From: Salicibibacter cibi
GTDB taxonomy: Bacteria; Bacillota; Bacilli; Bacillales; Marinococcaceae
DNA length: 64,000 bases
Assembly (NCBI RefSeq): GCF_016495865.1
Contig: NZ_CP054706.1
Location: forward strand, 3,750,381-3,814,380
Reading direction: 5' to 3'
Below the pieces are notes generated by a model. It saw only the letters and a program-made list of their open reading frames with translations, searched no databases and was not told where the DNA came from. A program made the position numbers and the translations under genes. This document shows, one piece after another, positions 54,724-63,640 of this stretch (positions are counted from its first letter, which is position 1; each line of letters starts with the position of its first letter).

Positions 54724-55133
54724 CGTCTCCCCCCTCCTGATCATGTCTTCTTTTCTTTATTTTATCACGACTGATCGATTTGTCCACGCAATCGTTTATC
54801 CTCGAGGTCAGATTTCCAAGGCCAGAGGTCGGAAAAGAAAGGGAATAACGATCTTCCGACTTCCGGTTTCCGATGCCTGTCTTCCGGAAAAACGGGCGAC
54901 TAAAACCCCGATTGGTTTCGACGCACAGAAGGCACGAGTACAGCATGGCTGAGATAAAAGGTCGCACCTGCAAAGGCCACTGAGGTACGGGTTGATTTGG
55001 GTTGTCCTTCTTTGCACAGGCTTCTATCGTTCTAAAATCTAGGTGACCGCCGAAAACAGATCGATGGGCGGCTGCTTGCGGTCGATTGACACGGAGCTTG
55101 CCCGATACTGGGTGACCGAGTAATTCAACCACT
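54724..55133. other. Non-coding region between rsmG and noc
   Basis: Together with the motif at 55134-55215 this is a ~490-bp gap. It has open frames without ribosome sites or family signatures. At 54850-54895 there is a CTTCCGACTTCCGGTTTCCG stretch whose relatives occur at 6356-6396 and (inverted) 50904-50930. Several GC-rich inverted segments suggest RNA structure. Confidence 0.45.
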
Positions 55134-55215
55134 CAACACTAGTGCCGGCATTGCCAAAGGACGTGGCGGTTTTAGCCGACTTCCTTAATTCAGAGGGGAA
55201 CTCCCTCTGATGGAA
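55134..55215 (-). repeat. Pseudoknot-like structured motif, copy 2
   Basis: Read on the minus strand: a hairpin CAGAGGG/CCCTCTG, then AAGGA-AGTCGGC-TAAAACCGCCACG-TCCTT-TGGCAAT-GCCGGCACT. AAGGA can pair with TCCTT and CGGC with GCCG in interleaved order, as in an H-type pseudoknot. It begins 3 nt beyond the rsmG stop. A diverged copy is at 5913-5992. Confidence 0.6.
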
Positions 55216-55217
55216 GT

Positions 55218-55940
55218 TTAACTTAATCCCAATGGCTGTTTCTTAATCGTCGCAGGTTTGCGCGGATAAGCACGAGGAGTGTCGTTTTGCTTGGCGACCA
55301 CATAGATGTGGCGGTCACTAGCTTCCGTAGGGAGCTCAAAATAATGCTCGTCTACCTTTCCGCCGTTAAGTGCACGGATAGCGGGTGCTGCCATTTCTCT
55401 CTCCTCGTCTCCCGCCTTCCCTTTTAAAGCCATCCACACTCCATTTTTTCGAACGAATGGAAGGCAGAATTCTGCCAAAACCGGCATCTTCGCGACAGCT
55501 CGCGCAATGGCCACGTCATAGGAATCACGGTGGCGTTCATCTCTGGCCGCATCTTCGGCGCGCATATGTAACAGATTTACGTTTTCAAGTGATAAATGAT
55601 CTACGAGATGTTCAAGAAACTGAATCCGCTTTTTCGTTGCGTCAATGACGGTTAGCTGCATATGGGGGAAACAAATCTTTAAAGGCACACCCGGAAAACC
55701 TGCCCCGCCCCCGATATCAACTAATGAATGGACGTTCTCAAACGGGTAACAACAGGTGGCAAGCAAAGAATCATAAAAATGTTTTTCATAAACTTCATTT
55801 TTTGCGGTGATTCCGGTTAAATTCATTTTTTCATTCCACGTAATGAGCGTCTCATAATAGCGCTGAAATTGATCCTTTTGCTTATCATGAAGATAAAGAT
55901 CAATTTCCTCTAGCCATTTTTCCCATTCCTTCAAAAACAC
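55218..55940 (-). CDS. rsmG: 16S rRNA (guanine-527-N7)-methyltransferase
   Basis: RsmG (GidB, 240 residues) methylates G527 of 16S rRNA using SAM. Motifs: LTGITAKNEVYEKHFYDSL, the SAM loop LVDIGGGAGFPGVPLKI, VIDATKKRIQFLEHL and SYDVAIARAVAKMPVL. The start is GTG (55940) after GGAAAGGCGG. It follows mnmG by 88 nt, in the usual mnmE-mnmG-rsmG-noc order. Confidence 0.96.
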   Translation of the reverse strand: MFLKEWEKWLEEIDLYLHDKQKDQFQRYYETLITWNEKMNLTGITAKNEVYEKHFYDSLLATCCYPFENVHSLVDIGGGAGFPGVPLKICFPHMQLTVIDATKKRIQFLEHLVDHLSLENVNLLHMRAEDAARDERHRDSYDVAIARAVAKMPVLAEFCLPFVRKNGVWMALKGKAGDEEREMAAPAIRALNGGKVDEHYFELPTEASDRHIYVVAKQNDTPRAYPRKPATIKKQPLGLS

Positions 55941-56028
55941 AACCGCCTTTCCATTGATTACAATTGTAGGCTATGTAGGGAAACCGCCATGCTTCATTAG
56001 TCGGTTTGAGAACATGACGGTTTGGCTA

Positions 56029-57927
56029 TTACGACGATGCAGCTTCTTTTTGTGACATTTGCCTTCCTTGCTCAATATAGACGAGCAAAATGGAAATGTC
56101 TGCGGGATTGACACCGGAAATGCGGGATGCTTGCCCAACCGAAAGCGGACGAACTTCCTCTAATTTTTGCCGCGCCTCCATGGCAAGACCGGTAATTCCG
56201 TTGTAATCAATCCATTCCGGAATCCATTTCTTCTCCATTTTTTTCATTCGTTCGACTTGGTCCATCTGTTTGGCGATATAACCCTCATATTTGGTCTGAA
56301 TCTCTACTTGTTCTTTCACATCGGCAGCCAGCGCTTGTTCTGGCGGTGTAATAGCTTCCAAATCGGGATATTGGATCTCCGGGCGTTTTAACAGCTGAGC
56401 GCCCGAGACTGCTTCTTTTAACGGAGCTGAATCTTTATTTTCGAGAATGGATTGAACGTTATCACTCGGTTTAATGATCGTGTCTTCCACCCGCTTACGC
56501 TCGGCAGCGATTTCTGCCTTTTTCGTTTCAAATTGCCGGTAGCGGTCTTCTGAAACGAGCCCGATGTCATAGCCTAGTTTTGTCAGGCGCAAATCAGCGT
56601 TGTCGTGGCGAAGAAGGAGGCGATATTCCGCTCTTGACGTCAGTAACCGGTAAGGTTCATCGGTGCCTTTTGTGACAAGATCATCAATCAAGACGCCAAT
56701 GTATGCATCCGAACGATCGAGGATGATCCCTTCCTTATGCTGTACCCGACGAGCGGCATTGATGCCTGCCATCATCCCTTGGCCTGCAGCTTCTTCATAA
56801 CCGGACGTTCCATTGATTTGACCGGCAGTGAATAATCCGGGTATTGTTTTCGTCTCAAGCGTTGGCCAAAGCTGATGAGGGACGATTGAATCATACTCGA
56901 TGGCATAACCCGGACGCATCAAACGCGCATTTTCCAATCCCTTAACGGTTTTTAACATCTCATATTGCACATCTTCCGGAAGCGATGTGGAAAGGCCTTG
57001 TACGTACACTTCTTGCGTATCGCGCCCTTCCGGCTCCAGGAAAATTTGATGTTGGGATTTATCGTGAAAACGAACGACTTTATCTTCTATTGACGGACAA
57101 TAACGAGGTCCCGTCCCTTCAATCATGCCGGAATACATGGGGGAACGCTCTAAGTTTTCATTGATGAGGCCATGTGTGCCGTTATTCGTATACGTAAGCC
57201 AACAAGGCAATTGATCGGTAATATAATCAACCGTTTCATACGAAAAAGCCCGTGGCCTTTCGTCGCCTTCTTGGATTTCCGTTTTCGAATAGTCGATCGA
57301 TTGGCCGTTGACGCGCGGCGGTGTGCCCGTTTTAAAACGGACCATTTCGAATCCTAGTTCACGCAAATGGTGCGACAACTTCACCGACGGCTGCATATTA
57401 TTCGGCCCACTCTCGTATGCAAGATCACCGAGAATAATTTTTCCCCGCAAATAAGTGCCGGTCGTTACAATCACCGATGGTGCCCGGTAATTCGCACCTG
57501 TATTTGTGACCACACCCTTGCAAACACCCTCTTCAATGATCAATGACTCAACCACGCCCTGGCGAAGCGTTAAATTTTCTTCATTCTCCAAGGTGTTTTT
57601 CATTTCCTGCTGGTATTGGAATTTATCCGCTTGTGCCCGCAATGCACGGACGGCCGGTCCTTTTCTCGTATTCAACATGCGCATTTGAATGTGCGTTTTA
57701 TCGATGTTTTTTGCCATCTCACCGCCAAGGGCGTCAATCTCGCGAACGACGATTCCTTTTGCCGGACCGCCGACCGAAGGGTTGCAAGGCATAAACGCAA
57801 CCGCATCGAGATTGAGCGTAAGCATAAGTGTAGAGGCGCCCATTCGTGCCGAAGCAAGTCCTGCTTCGACTCCGGAATGGCCGGCGCCGATAACAATAAC
57901 ATCATAATCTCCATTTTGAAATGGCAT
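56029..57927 (-). CDS. mnmG: tRNA uridine-34 modification enzyme MnmG
   Basis: MnmG (GidA, 632 residues) is the FAD-binding subunit that with MnmE installs the carboxymethylaminomethyl group at wobble U34 of tRNAs. The dinucleotide motif [46 protein letters not shown] and [20 protein letters not shown] are intact, as is the C-terminal helical domain ending near [17 protein letters not shown]. It lies 33 nt after mnmE. Confidence 0.97.
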   Translation of the reverse strand: MPFQNGDYDVIVIGAGHSGVEAGLASARMGASTLMLTLNLDAVAFMPCNPSVGGPAKGIVVREIDALGGEMAKNIDKTHIQMRMLNTRKGPAVRALRAQADKFQYQQEMKNTLENEENLTLRQGVVESLIIEEGVCKGVVTNTGANYRAPSVIVTTGTYLRGKIILGDLAYESGPNNMQPSVKLSHHLRELGFEMVRFKTGTPPRVNGQSIDYSKTEIQEGDERPRAFSYETVDYITDQLPCWLTYTNNGTHGLINENLERSPMYSGMIEGTGPRYCPSIEDKVVRFHDKSQHQIFLEPEGRDTQEVYVQGLSTSLPEDVQYEMLKTVKGLENARLMRPGYAIEYDSIVPHQLWPTLETKTIPGLFTAGQINGTSGYEEAAGQGMMAGINAARRVQHKEGIILDRSDAYIGVLIDDLVTKGTDEPYRLLTSRAEYRLLLRHDNADLRLTKLGYDIGLVSEDRYRQFETKKAEIAAERKRVEDTIIKPSDNVQSILENKDSAPLKEAVSGAQLLKRPEIQYPDLEAITPPEQALAADVKEQVEIQTKYEGYIAKQMDQVERMKKMEKKWIPEWIDYNGITGLAMEARQKLEEVRPLSVGQASRISGVNPADISILLVYIEQGRQMSQKEAASS

Positions 57928-57960
57928 GAGTGGCCTCCTTTATTGTCTTTTTATCAATCT

Positions 57961-59337
57961 TTATTTTCCTAAACAGAATTGTGAAAACAACTGATCAATC
58001 AACTGATCCGGTGCCGTCTCCCCGACGATCTCGCCAAGGTGTTCCCACGCCCTCGTCACATCAATTTGGACCATATCGACGGGCATTTCCGCCTGTGCTG
58101 CTTCCAGCGCTTCGTTGATCGTTTTCTTGGCTTGGTTTAGGAGCGCAATATGCCTTGTGTTCGAGACATAATTTATTTCCGCACTCTCTACGCCCTCGTC
58201 AAAAAACAGATACGCAATCGCTGCTTCCAAATCTTCGATGCCTTCCTCTTTTAAGAGCGAGGTGGTGACGAGGGGGCGGTTACCGACAAGGTCGTGCATC
58301 TGTGTTTCATTGATCTTTTTTTCAAGATCGGTTTTATTTAAAACAACAACGGCATTGAAATCTTTAATAGCGTCAAAAAGGGCTTCGTCCTCGGGCGTCA
58401 ATGATTCATTCGCGTTTAGGACAAATACGACCAGTTCTGCATCGGATAATGCTTGGCGGGATCGTTCCACACCCATTTTTTCTACAATATCTTCTGTTTC
58501 CCGTATACCGGCGGTATCGATGAGACGAAGGGGGACCCCATTGACATTCACGTACTCTTCAAGGACGTCGCGAGTCGTTCCCGGGATCTCTGTAACGATT
58601 GCGCGATTATCCTGAACAAGGGCGTTCATTAACGAGGATTTTCCGACATTGGGCCGGCCAATAATCGCAGTCGCGAGCCCCTCTCTTAATATTTTTCCCT
58701 GATGAGCAGTCGCTAAAAGTTGATCGATTTCTGTTTGTACGTCTGTTACTTGCTTTTCCAGCCGTTCCAATGTGACCGATTCTGCATCGTATTCCGGATA
58801 ATCAATATTGACTTCCACGTGGGCAATGGCATCCAGCAACCGGGATCGCAACGTTTTAATTTGCCGCGCAAGACGTCCTTCCACTTGCTTCATGGCCACA
58901 TTCATGGCCCGGTCCGTCTTCGCGCGAATCATGTCCATAACGCCCTCAGCTTGGGATAGATCAATGCGCCCATTAAGGAACGCCCGTTTTGTGAACTCCC
59001 CCGGCTCCGCCAGGCGGGCACCTTCGGTGAGGACGAGTTGCAACACGCGATCAGCCGAGACTACCCCACCGTGCACATTAATCTCGATTATATCTTCCCT
59101 CGTAAACGTCTTCGGAGCGCGAAGTACCGACACCATTACTTCTTCCACCGTTTCATTCGTAGAGGGGTGTACTAAATGGCCATAATGAATCGTGTGTGAA
59201 TCCACTTTCATTAAGCTTTCCCTTCCACGGTAGATGCGATCGCCAATCGCAACCGCCTTATCTCCGCTTATTCGAATAATCGCGATCGCGCCCTCGCCCG
59301 GTGGCGTGGAAATCGCCGCGACTGTATCCAACTCCAT
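57961..59337 (-). CDS. mnmE: tRNA modification GTPase MnmE
   Basis: MnmE (TrmE, 458 residues) is the GTPase partner of MnmG. N-terminal folate-binding domain ([19 protein letters not shown]), helical domain, and an inserted G domain with [22 protein letters not shown] and NKTD; the C-terminus ends FCLGK, carrying the essential cysteine. In Bacillus it follows jag directly; here ~1.5 kb with a tnpB relic lies between them. Confidence 0.97.
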   Translation of the reverse strand: MELDTVAAISTPPGEGAIAIIRISGDKAVAIGDRIYRGRESLMKVDSHTIHYGHLVHPSTNETVEEVMVSVLRAPKTFTREDIIEINVHGGVVSADRVLQLVLTEGARLAEPGEFTKRAFLNGRIDLSQAEGVMDMIRAKTDRAMNVAMKQVEGRLARQIKTLRSRLLDAIAHVEVNIDYPEYDAESVTLERLEKQVTDVQTEIDQLLATAHQGKILREGLATAIIGRPNVGKSSLMNALVQDNRAIVTEIPGTTRDVLEEYVNVNGVPLRLIDTAGIRETEDIVEKMGVERSRQALSDAELVVFVLNANESLTPEDEALFDAIKDFNAVVVLNKTDLEKKINETQMHDLVGNRPLVTTSLLKEEGIEDLEAAIAYLFFDEGVESAEINYVSNTRHIALLNQAKKTINEALEAAQAEMPVDMVQIDVTRAWEHLGEIVGETAPDQLIDQLFSQFCLGK

Positions 59338-59383
59338 CTCATCACCCCATTTCCGACTCTTTTCACATCACTATAGGATAACT

Positions 59384-59479
59384 TGAACCTCCCGCCACTA
59401 AAGGAACGAGATTCTTGATTCCTAAGAACACCAACCTTACTCGCTGAATTCTCAGCTTGCAGAGGGTTCGGTTATTTTA
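59384..59479 (-). ncRNA. Right end / putative omega-RNA 3' end of the tnpB relic
   Basis: Downstream of the tnpB stop on the minus strand comes a CCGTGGG/CCCACGG hairpin region, then GGAATCAAGAATCTCG, a short GC hairpin and TTCAA, which marks the IS605-type cleavage end. In intact elements this segment is the scaffold of the TnpB guide RNA. A second copy of its last 45 bp is at 16432-16480. Confidence 0.5.
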
Positions 59480-60490
59480 TTAGGCTACCCCCGTGGTTCC
59501 CACGGTTGTTTGCTTCAAACCTTCGGTCAAAATATTTTGCGCCGCATTAAGGTCACGGTCATGGACGTTTACACATATCGGACACGTCCACTGGCGAATG
59601 TGCAGAGGGTTCTTCCCATCACGATGACCACAATTGGAACAGATTTGAGAGGAAGGGAAAAATCGATCAATTTCTATCACTAACTTCCCATGCCATTCTG
59701 CTTTATACTTGAGCTGCCGCACAAATGCTGACCAAGATACGTCACTTACAGCCTTGGACAATTTCCTGTTTCTCAGCATTCCTTTCGTATTCAAATCCTC
59801 ATACAGATGACATCGTGATTTTTGATGAGATCTGTTGAGAGTTTGTGTAAGAAGTCTAGACGCTGATTAACGACTTTCTCATGCAAACGAGCAACCTTAA
59901 TCTTTTGCTTTTGGTAGTTCTTTGAGGGATACCTTTGTTCTTGGTTTCTAATCCCCGTCGGGACATTTTTCGCTGCTCCCGGGTAAGTTTCTTTTCCATT
60001 GTTTGAGTAAACCGATTGTTATCGACCTTCAACGTTACAGCTGTTTTTGAATCTCACCCACCCAAGTTTCGGTAGCTTAATAAAGTTTCCATCAATCATA
60101 TGGACAAGAACTTGGTTCTTGCCTTGGATCACAGTCGTATAATTTTGTACAGGATTCTGTTTGGATTTGAATCTCGGGTATTTGGATTGCTTGGTAAAGA
60201 ACCTTGTGTAAGAATCAGCAAGATCCGAATCGATTTCTGTGAAGACGTGGCGTCCACTTCCTGTAACCAAGGGAGTTTTCCCTTAAGTGCAGGGAGTGCA
60301 TTTGCGCAAGAATGATAGCTCAAACCTTTCCCCGCGTCCTTGTACTCAGATTCCCACAAGGCACGAAAATGGTTAAACACAAAACGGCTGCACCCAAAGC
60401 TTTTGTTCATGAATGTTTCTTGATCCTCCGTTGGGTAAAGGGGCGATATTGATAACTTTTGAATTTCAAATTTATAGCTGAGTTAGCCAT
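59480..60490 (-). pseudogene. tnpB: Decayed tnpB (IS605-family RNA-guided nuclease)
   Basis: Pieces in three frames together give a TnpB: MANSAINLKFKSYQYR (start 60490), then in another frame YPTEDQETFMNKSFGCSRFVFNHF and LSYHSCANALPALKGKLPWLQEVD, then LADSYTRFFTKQSKYPRFKSKQNPVQNYTT...LGWVRFKN, then MEKKLTREQRKMSRRGLETKNK, and finally SWSAFVRQLKYKAEWHGK...DRFFPSSQICSNCGHRD with a zinc ribbon and DRDLNAAQNIL. The part with the first RuvC Asp (IDLGLKDFA in relatives) is deleted near 60015. At least three frameshifts are present. No tnpA accompanies it. Confidence 0.88.
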
Positions 60491-60850
60491 TCAGATTTTG
60501 CACCTCATTGGTGATCATAATTTAATACGATTATACCACTTCGAAGGTGTGTTCGGAAACCTAAATTCAAGTTAAGACCGATCATTATTCATCTCAAACT
60601 GAAATCACTAGTGTTCTACTGATCCTAACATAAAACGCCGCCATGAACCAAAATAGAGAAAAAATCATCACATAGCTATTGCCATTGTTTTGCTTTCCTA
60701 TCGGTCCATTGCTTCGGACATATTTTTAGGATGCAGCGTTCAGATTGTCCGAAACGGACCCCAAAGGCGCCATCCGATCACCATCCTTTTCGTTCCAGAC
60801 CGAGACAACTCATCCACCCCGTTCATTGAGAACACCCCCATCGCCGTTGT
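60491..60850. other. Intergenic stretch, jag side of the tnpB relic
   Basis: About 360 bp without genes. A GACACCCTCATC/GATGGGGGTGTT hairpin at 60826-60866 spans the jag stop codon and may end the rpmH-jag transcript, although it has no T tract. No DnaA boxes are seen. Confidence 0.45.
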
Positions 60851-61498
60851 TCAGGGATGAGGGTGTCTTTCGGATGCTTCGTCCTTTGGCTGGATCACAA
60901 TGTGTCGGCGCGGTTCTTTTCCGTCAGAGATCGTAACGATTGCAGCATCATGTTGGAGCGTCTGATGAATTTTTTTGCGTTCTTTCGACTGCATCGGCTC
61001 CAACACAACTTTGCGTCCCGTGCGTTTCGCTTTTTCCGCAAGGCGATACGCGAGTTGTTCCAACGTTTGCTCCCGGCGTTTGCGGTAATTTTCCGCATCA
61101 AGTTCGATACGTAAATATTGTTCCGAGTGGCGATTGGCGACAAGATTCGTCAAATATTGCAGGGACTCCAAAGTTTGTCCACGTTTGCCGATGACAATAC
61201 CAACATGCTCTCCGCTCATCTCCAAGCGGGGGGTTTTCCCTTTTGTATCTGTCGAATGAATGTCCAAATCAACGTCCATGCCACGCAATACATCAGCTAG
61301 AAATTTTTCGGCTTCCACCAAAGGATCGGTTTTTACCGTGATCTCTAAAATGGCCGGTTTACTGAAAAGATTCAAGAATCCTTTTTTCGGTGTTTGGATC
61401 TCCACGTAATCAACTTGCTCACGACCGACTTGTAGCTCTGTAAGCCCATTGTCCAACGCTTCTTCAACCGTTTTTCCTGTCACCGAAATGGTTTTCAA
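60851..61498 (-). CDS. jag: RNA-binding protein Jag (KhpB)
   Basis: Jag/KhpB (215 residues) has an N-terminal Jag domain (MKTISVTGKTVEEALDNGLTELQVGREQVDYVEIQTPKKGFLNLF), a KH domain (EHVGIVIGKRGQTLESLQYLTNLVAN) and an R3H domain (RREQTLEQLAYRLAEKAKRTGRKVVLEPM...ERKKIHQTL). It binds RNA and affects cell division and wall synthesis. Start is TTG (61498), 2 nt after the yidC stop, with GGGAGGAGCG upstream. Confidence 0.95.
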   Translation of the reverse strand: MKTISVTGKTVEEALDNGLTELQVGREQVDYVEIQTPKKGFLNLFSKPAILEITVKTDPLVEAEKFLADVLRGMDVDLDIHSTDTKGKTPRLEMSGEHVGIVIGKRGQTLESLQYLTNLVANRHSEQYLRIELDAENYRKRREQTLEQLAYRLAEKAKRTGRKVVLEPMQSKERKKIHQTLQHDAAIVTISDGKEPRRHIVIQPKDEASERHPHP

Positions 61499-61500
61499 GA

Positions 61501-62271
61501 TTATTTCGCTCCTCCCGGATTTGAACGTTTATTTTCTTTTTTTTCCTGCGCTTTCGGACCTGTAATAAAGTAGGTTTGCACAACCATAAAGAAGTTACCG
61601 ACGACCCAGTACAACGCGAGTGCCGATGGGAAAAAGAAAGCAAACACCCCGATCATGATCGGCATCATATAAAGCAGGATCTGCATCTGTGGATTTGCGT
61701 TGTTTACCATCATCATTTTCTGTTGCAAAAACGTTGTTGCAGCAGTGATGAGCGGCAAAATAAAGTCGGGTTCCCCGAGTTGGAACCATAGGAATTGATG
61801 ATTGAAAATTTCTTCTGTCCGCATAATCGAATGAAAAAACGCGATTAAAATCGGCATTTGTATAAACAGAGGCAAACAACCCGCTAGTGGATTAACGTTG
61901 TTCTCGCTGAAAAGCTTCATCGTCTCTTCTTGCAATTTCTGCTGGGTCTTTTGGTCTTTCGCACTATATTTCTCTCTTAATTTCAACAGCTCCGGCTGTA
62001 ATTCCTGCATTGCTTTCGTACTTTTTGTTTGTTTAATCATTAATGGCAAGATTAAAAATCGTATCATGATCGTGACAATAATAATGCCAAGCCCATAGTT
62101 TTCACCGGTCGCTTCTGCAATAGTGGTGATCAGCCATGAAAGCGGAAAAACAAAAATTGTATCCCATATTCCGTCCGGGTTCTCAGTAATCGGTTCTTCA
62201 AGATTCATGCAACCGGACATAATCGCTGTTAATGCGACCAGCATTGCTACCAGCCCTATTTTCTTTCGCAC
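61501..62271 (-). CDS. spoIIIJ: Membrane protein insertase YidC1/SpoIIIJ
   Basis: The 256-residue YidC/Oxa1 insertase places proteins in the membrane and is needed for sporulation at stage III. It has a lipoprotein signal ([11 protein letters not shown]), then five helices with [40 protein letters not shown] and the coiled loop [16 protein letters not shown]. The conserved Arg in IMIRFLILP is present. GTG at 62271 is preferred: AAGGAGG lies 9 nt upstream, whereas the ATG at 62280 touches that site. Confidence 0.95.
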   Translation of the reverse strand: MRKKIGLVAMLVALTAIMSGCMNLEEPITENPDGIWDTIFVFPLSWLITTIAEATGENYGLGIIIVTIMIRFLILPLMIKQTKSTKAMQELQPELLKLREKYSAKDQKTQQKLQEETMKLFSENNVNPLAGCLPLFIQMPILIAFFHSIMRTEEIFNHQFLWFQLGEPDFILPLITAATTFLQQKMMMVNNANPQMQILLYMMPIMIGVFAFFFPSALALYWVVGNFFMVVQTYFITGPKAQEKKENKRSNPGGAK

Positions 62272-62305
62272 CTTCCACATCCTCCTTGATTATATCCAAC
62301 ATTCA

Positions 62306-62683
62306 CTATTTCCCTTTTTTTCTATCGACCGGCTCATGGGGACGACCCCGCCATAGCCCCGCCCGTTTAAAAACATGAATGAAACTCTTGCTTGCCGCAT
62401 GATATTCCATCGACAATAAAGACTTCCTTGCAATAATAATATAATCCTTGTCCGATTGAACAGCATTTTGATGTTCTTTTATCATTTCGCGCATCCATCG
62501 CTTCAATCGGTTTCGTGTAACCGCGTTTCCCACCTTTCGCCCCACCGTTACCCCATACCTAAAATGAACTTGTCCGGGTTTATCAACGGCATAAAGCACA
62601 AATTGACGGTTCGCGGTCGTTTTCCCTTCCTTGAAAATTTCAGCAAATTCTTCATTACTTTTGATTCGGTAGGCTTTTTTCAT
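62306..62683 (-). CDS. rnpA: Ribonuclease P protein component
   Basis: RnpA (125 residues) is the protein part of RNase P, which matures tRNA 5' ends. It starts MKKAYRIKSNEEFAEIFKEGKT and carries the RNR motif region VGRKVGNAVTRNRLKRWMRE. The C-terminus (AGLWRGRPHEPVDRKKGK) is a little longer than in B. subtilis. It lies 34 nt before spoIIIJ. Confidence 0.96.
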   Translation of the reverse strand: MKKAYRIKSNEEFAEIFKEGKTTANRQFVLYAVDKPGQVHFRYGVTVGRKVGNAVTRNRLKRWMREMIKEHQNAVQSDKDYIIIARKSLLSMEYHAASKSFIHVFKRAGLWRGRPHEPVDRKKGK

Positions 62684-62794
62684 TCCTGACCACCTATATG
62701 TGTACTGCTTTTATTAAAAAAAGGAGGTTTTTAAAATCGTTTGCCCAAAATAGTCTACTAAAAGGGAACAGCTAATCCAGTATAAGTATAAGTG

Positions 62795-62873
62795 TTAGCA
62801 AAGTTGGCTTTTCGCCAAATTTTTATGGCGAAAGCCTTCGTTGCACTTATGCATATAAGAAAGTTAATTTATG
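62795..62873 (+). repeat. ~80-bp hairpin repeat, copy D
   Basis: Matches copies A-C (AAGTTGGCTTTTCGCCA then TGGCGAAAGCCTTCG, TTATGCATATAAGAAAGTTAATTTAT). The arms GGCTTTTCGCCA and TGGCGAAAGCC pair well. It lies between rpmH and rnpA, past the rpmH terminator. Confidence 0.85.
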
Positions 62874-62887
62874 ATCTCTTAATTTGC

Positions 62888-62914
62888 AAAAAAAGACCAC
62901 TCGTTTCAGTGGCC
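62888..62914 (-). terminator. Terminator after rpmH
   Basis: GGCCACT/AGTGGTC stem, 6-nt loop, then seven T residues on the minus strand, beginning right at the rpmH stop codon. Confidence 0.8.
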
Positions 62915-63052
62915 TTATGCAGAAAGGTTTTTCCTTCCTTTTTTACGTCTACGCTTTAGTACTTGACGTCCGTTTTTCGTACTCATGCGAGCACGAAAAC
63001 CGTGATCTTTTTTACGCTTACGATTATTCGGTTGGAATGTCTGTTTAGCCAT
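62915..63052 (-). CDS. rpmH: 50S ribosomal protein L34
   Basis: L34 (45 residues) begins [23 protein letters not shown]; 11 of the last 14 residues before the end are basic (KRRRKKGRK), then NLSA. It is the first gene of the leftward origin operon and, as in all Bacillus, faces dnaA across oriC. A GGGAGGTGG site precedes the ATG. A terminator follows at once, so rnpA may depend on read-through or its own promoter. Confidence 0.96.
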   Translation of the reverse strand: MAKQTFQPNNRKRKKDHGFRARMSTKNGRQVLKRRRKKGRKNLSA

Positions 63053-63099
63053 CGTAAGCCACCTCCCTTTTAATCACCCTATTTAGGCATTCTAAAAAA

Positions 63100-63640
63100 G
63101 TATACAGAGCAAAAGATAAAAATGTCAAGGGCATCTGTGAAACGGCTTAGGCTGTGAATAGATTCCGACATCTTTCTGGAGTTTTCGACATTGTTATGTA
63201 CAAGCTTTCCACATGTTAACCGCTGTGCATAGTACATATTGTTTACGGTTTTTAAGATGTGAAAAACTGATGCAGTTCCCGTTGATGCCCTCTCTTTTTT
63301 TTGGTATGATTAACATGTTTGCAGGATAAGTTGTAAGAGCAAAGAAATTACTCACAGGTTGTGGAAAACTTTGTGGATGCTTTTGCACATGATCTGTATA
63401 GATTAATCAACACTTTTGTTAGTAATGCGCATAAGTTGTCGAATATAGGATCAATCATTCACAACTAAGCTGAAATCACAAATCTCCGGCATCCTTAATG
63501 CAAATGGACAACCGGATCACGCTTGTGTACATTTGGACATGACAACATGATTGGCTTCCCTCTCTTTCAAATCTTAGGCAGGAAGCCTTTCTTGCTCTTT
63601 ATTTAATTTAACCGCCGCTTAAAGGAGGGATCTTCCTACA
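63100..63640. other. oriC region upstream of dnaA
   Basis: The ~590-bp AT-rich gap between rpmH and dnaA is the origin in Bacillus. Near-consensus DnaA boxes (one mismatch to TTATNCACA) can be read: CTATTCACA (minus, near 63153), TTATGTACA (near 63194), CTATGCACA (minus, near 63225), TTACTCACA (near 63348) and TTTTCCACA (minus, near 63360). No exact TTATCCACA is seen here. Divergent rpmH and dnaA promoters must lie here too. Confidence 0.8.

Noticed and set aside
54686..55132. A 148-codon minus-strand frame between rsmG and noc
   Set aside because: It overlaps the noc start and ribosome site, has no homology I recognise, and lies in a structured non-coding region.
55980..56023. Hairpin AAACCGCCATG/CATGACGGTTT between mnmG and rsmG as terminator
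   Set aside because: Long loop and no T tract on the transcribed strand; these genes are normally co-transcribed.
59344..60850. DnaA-box cluster expected between jag and mnmE as in B. subtilis
   Set aside because: No exact or one-mismatch boxes were seen by eye in this stretch.
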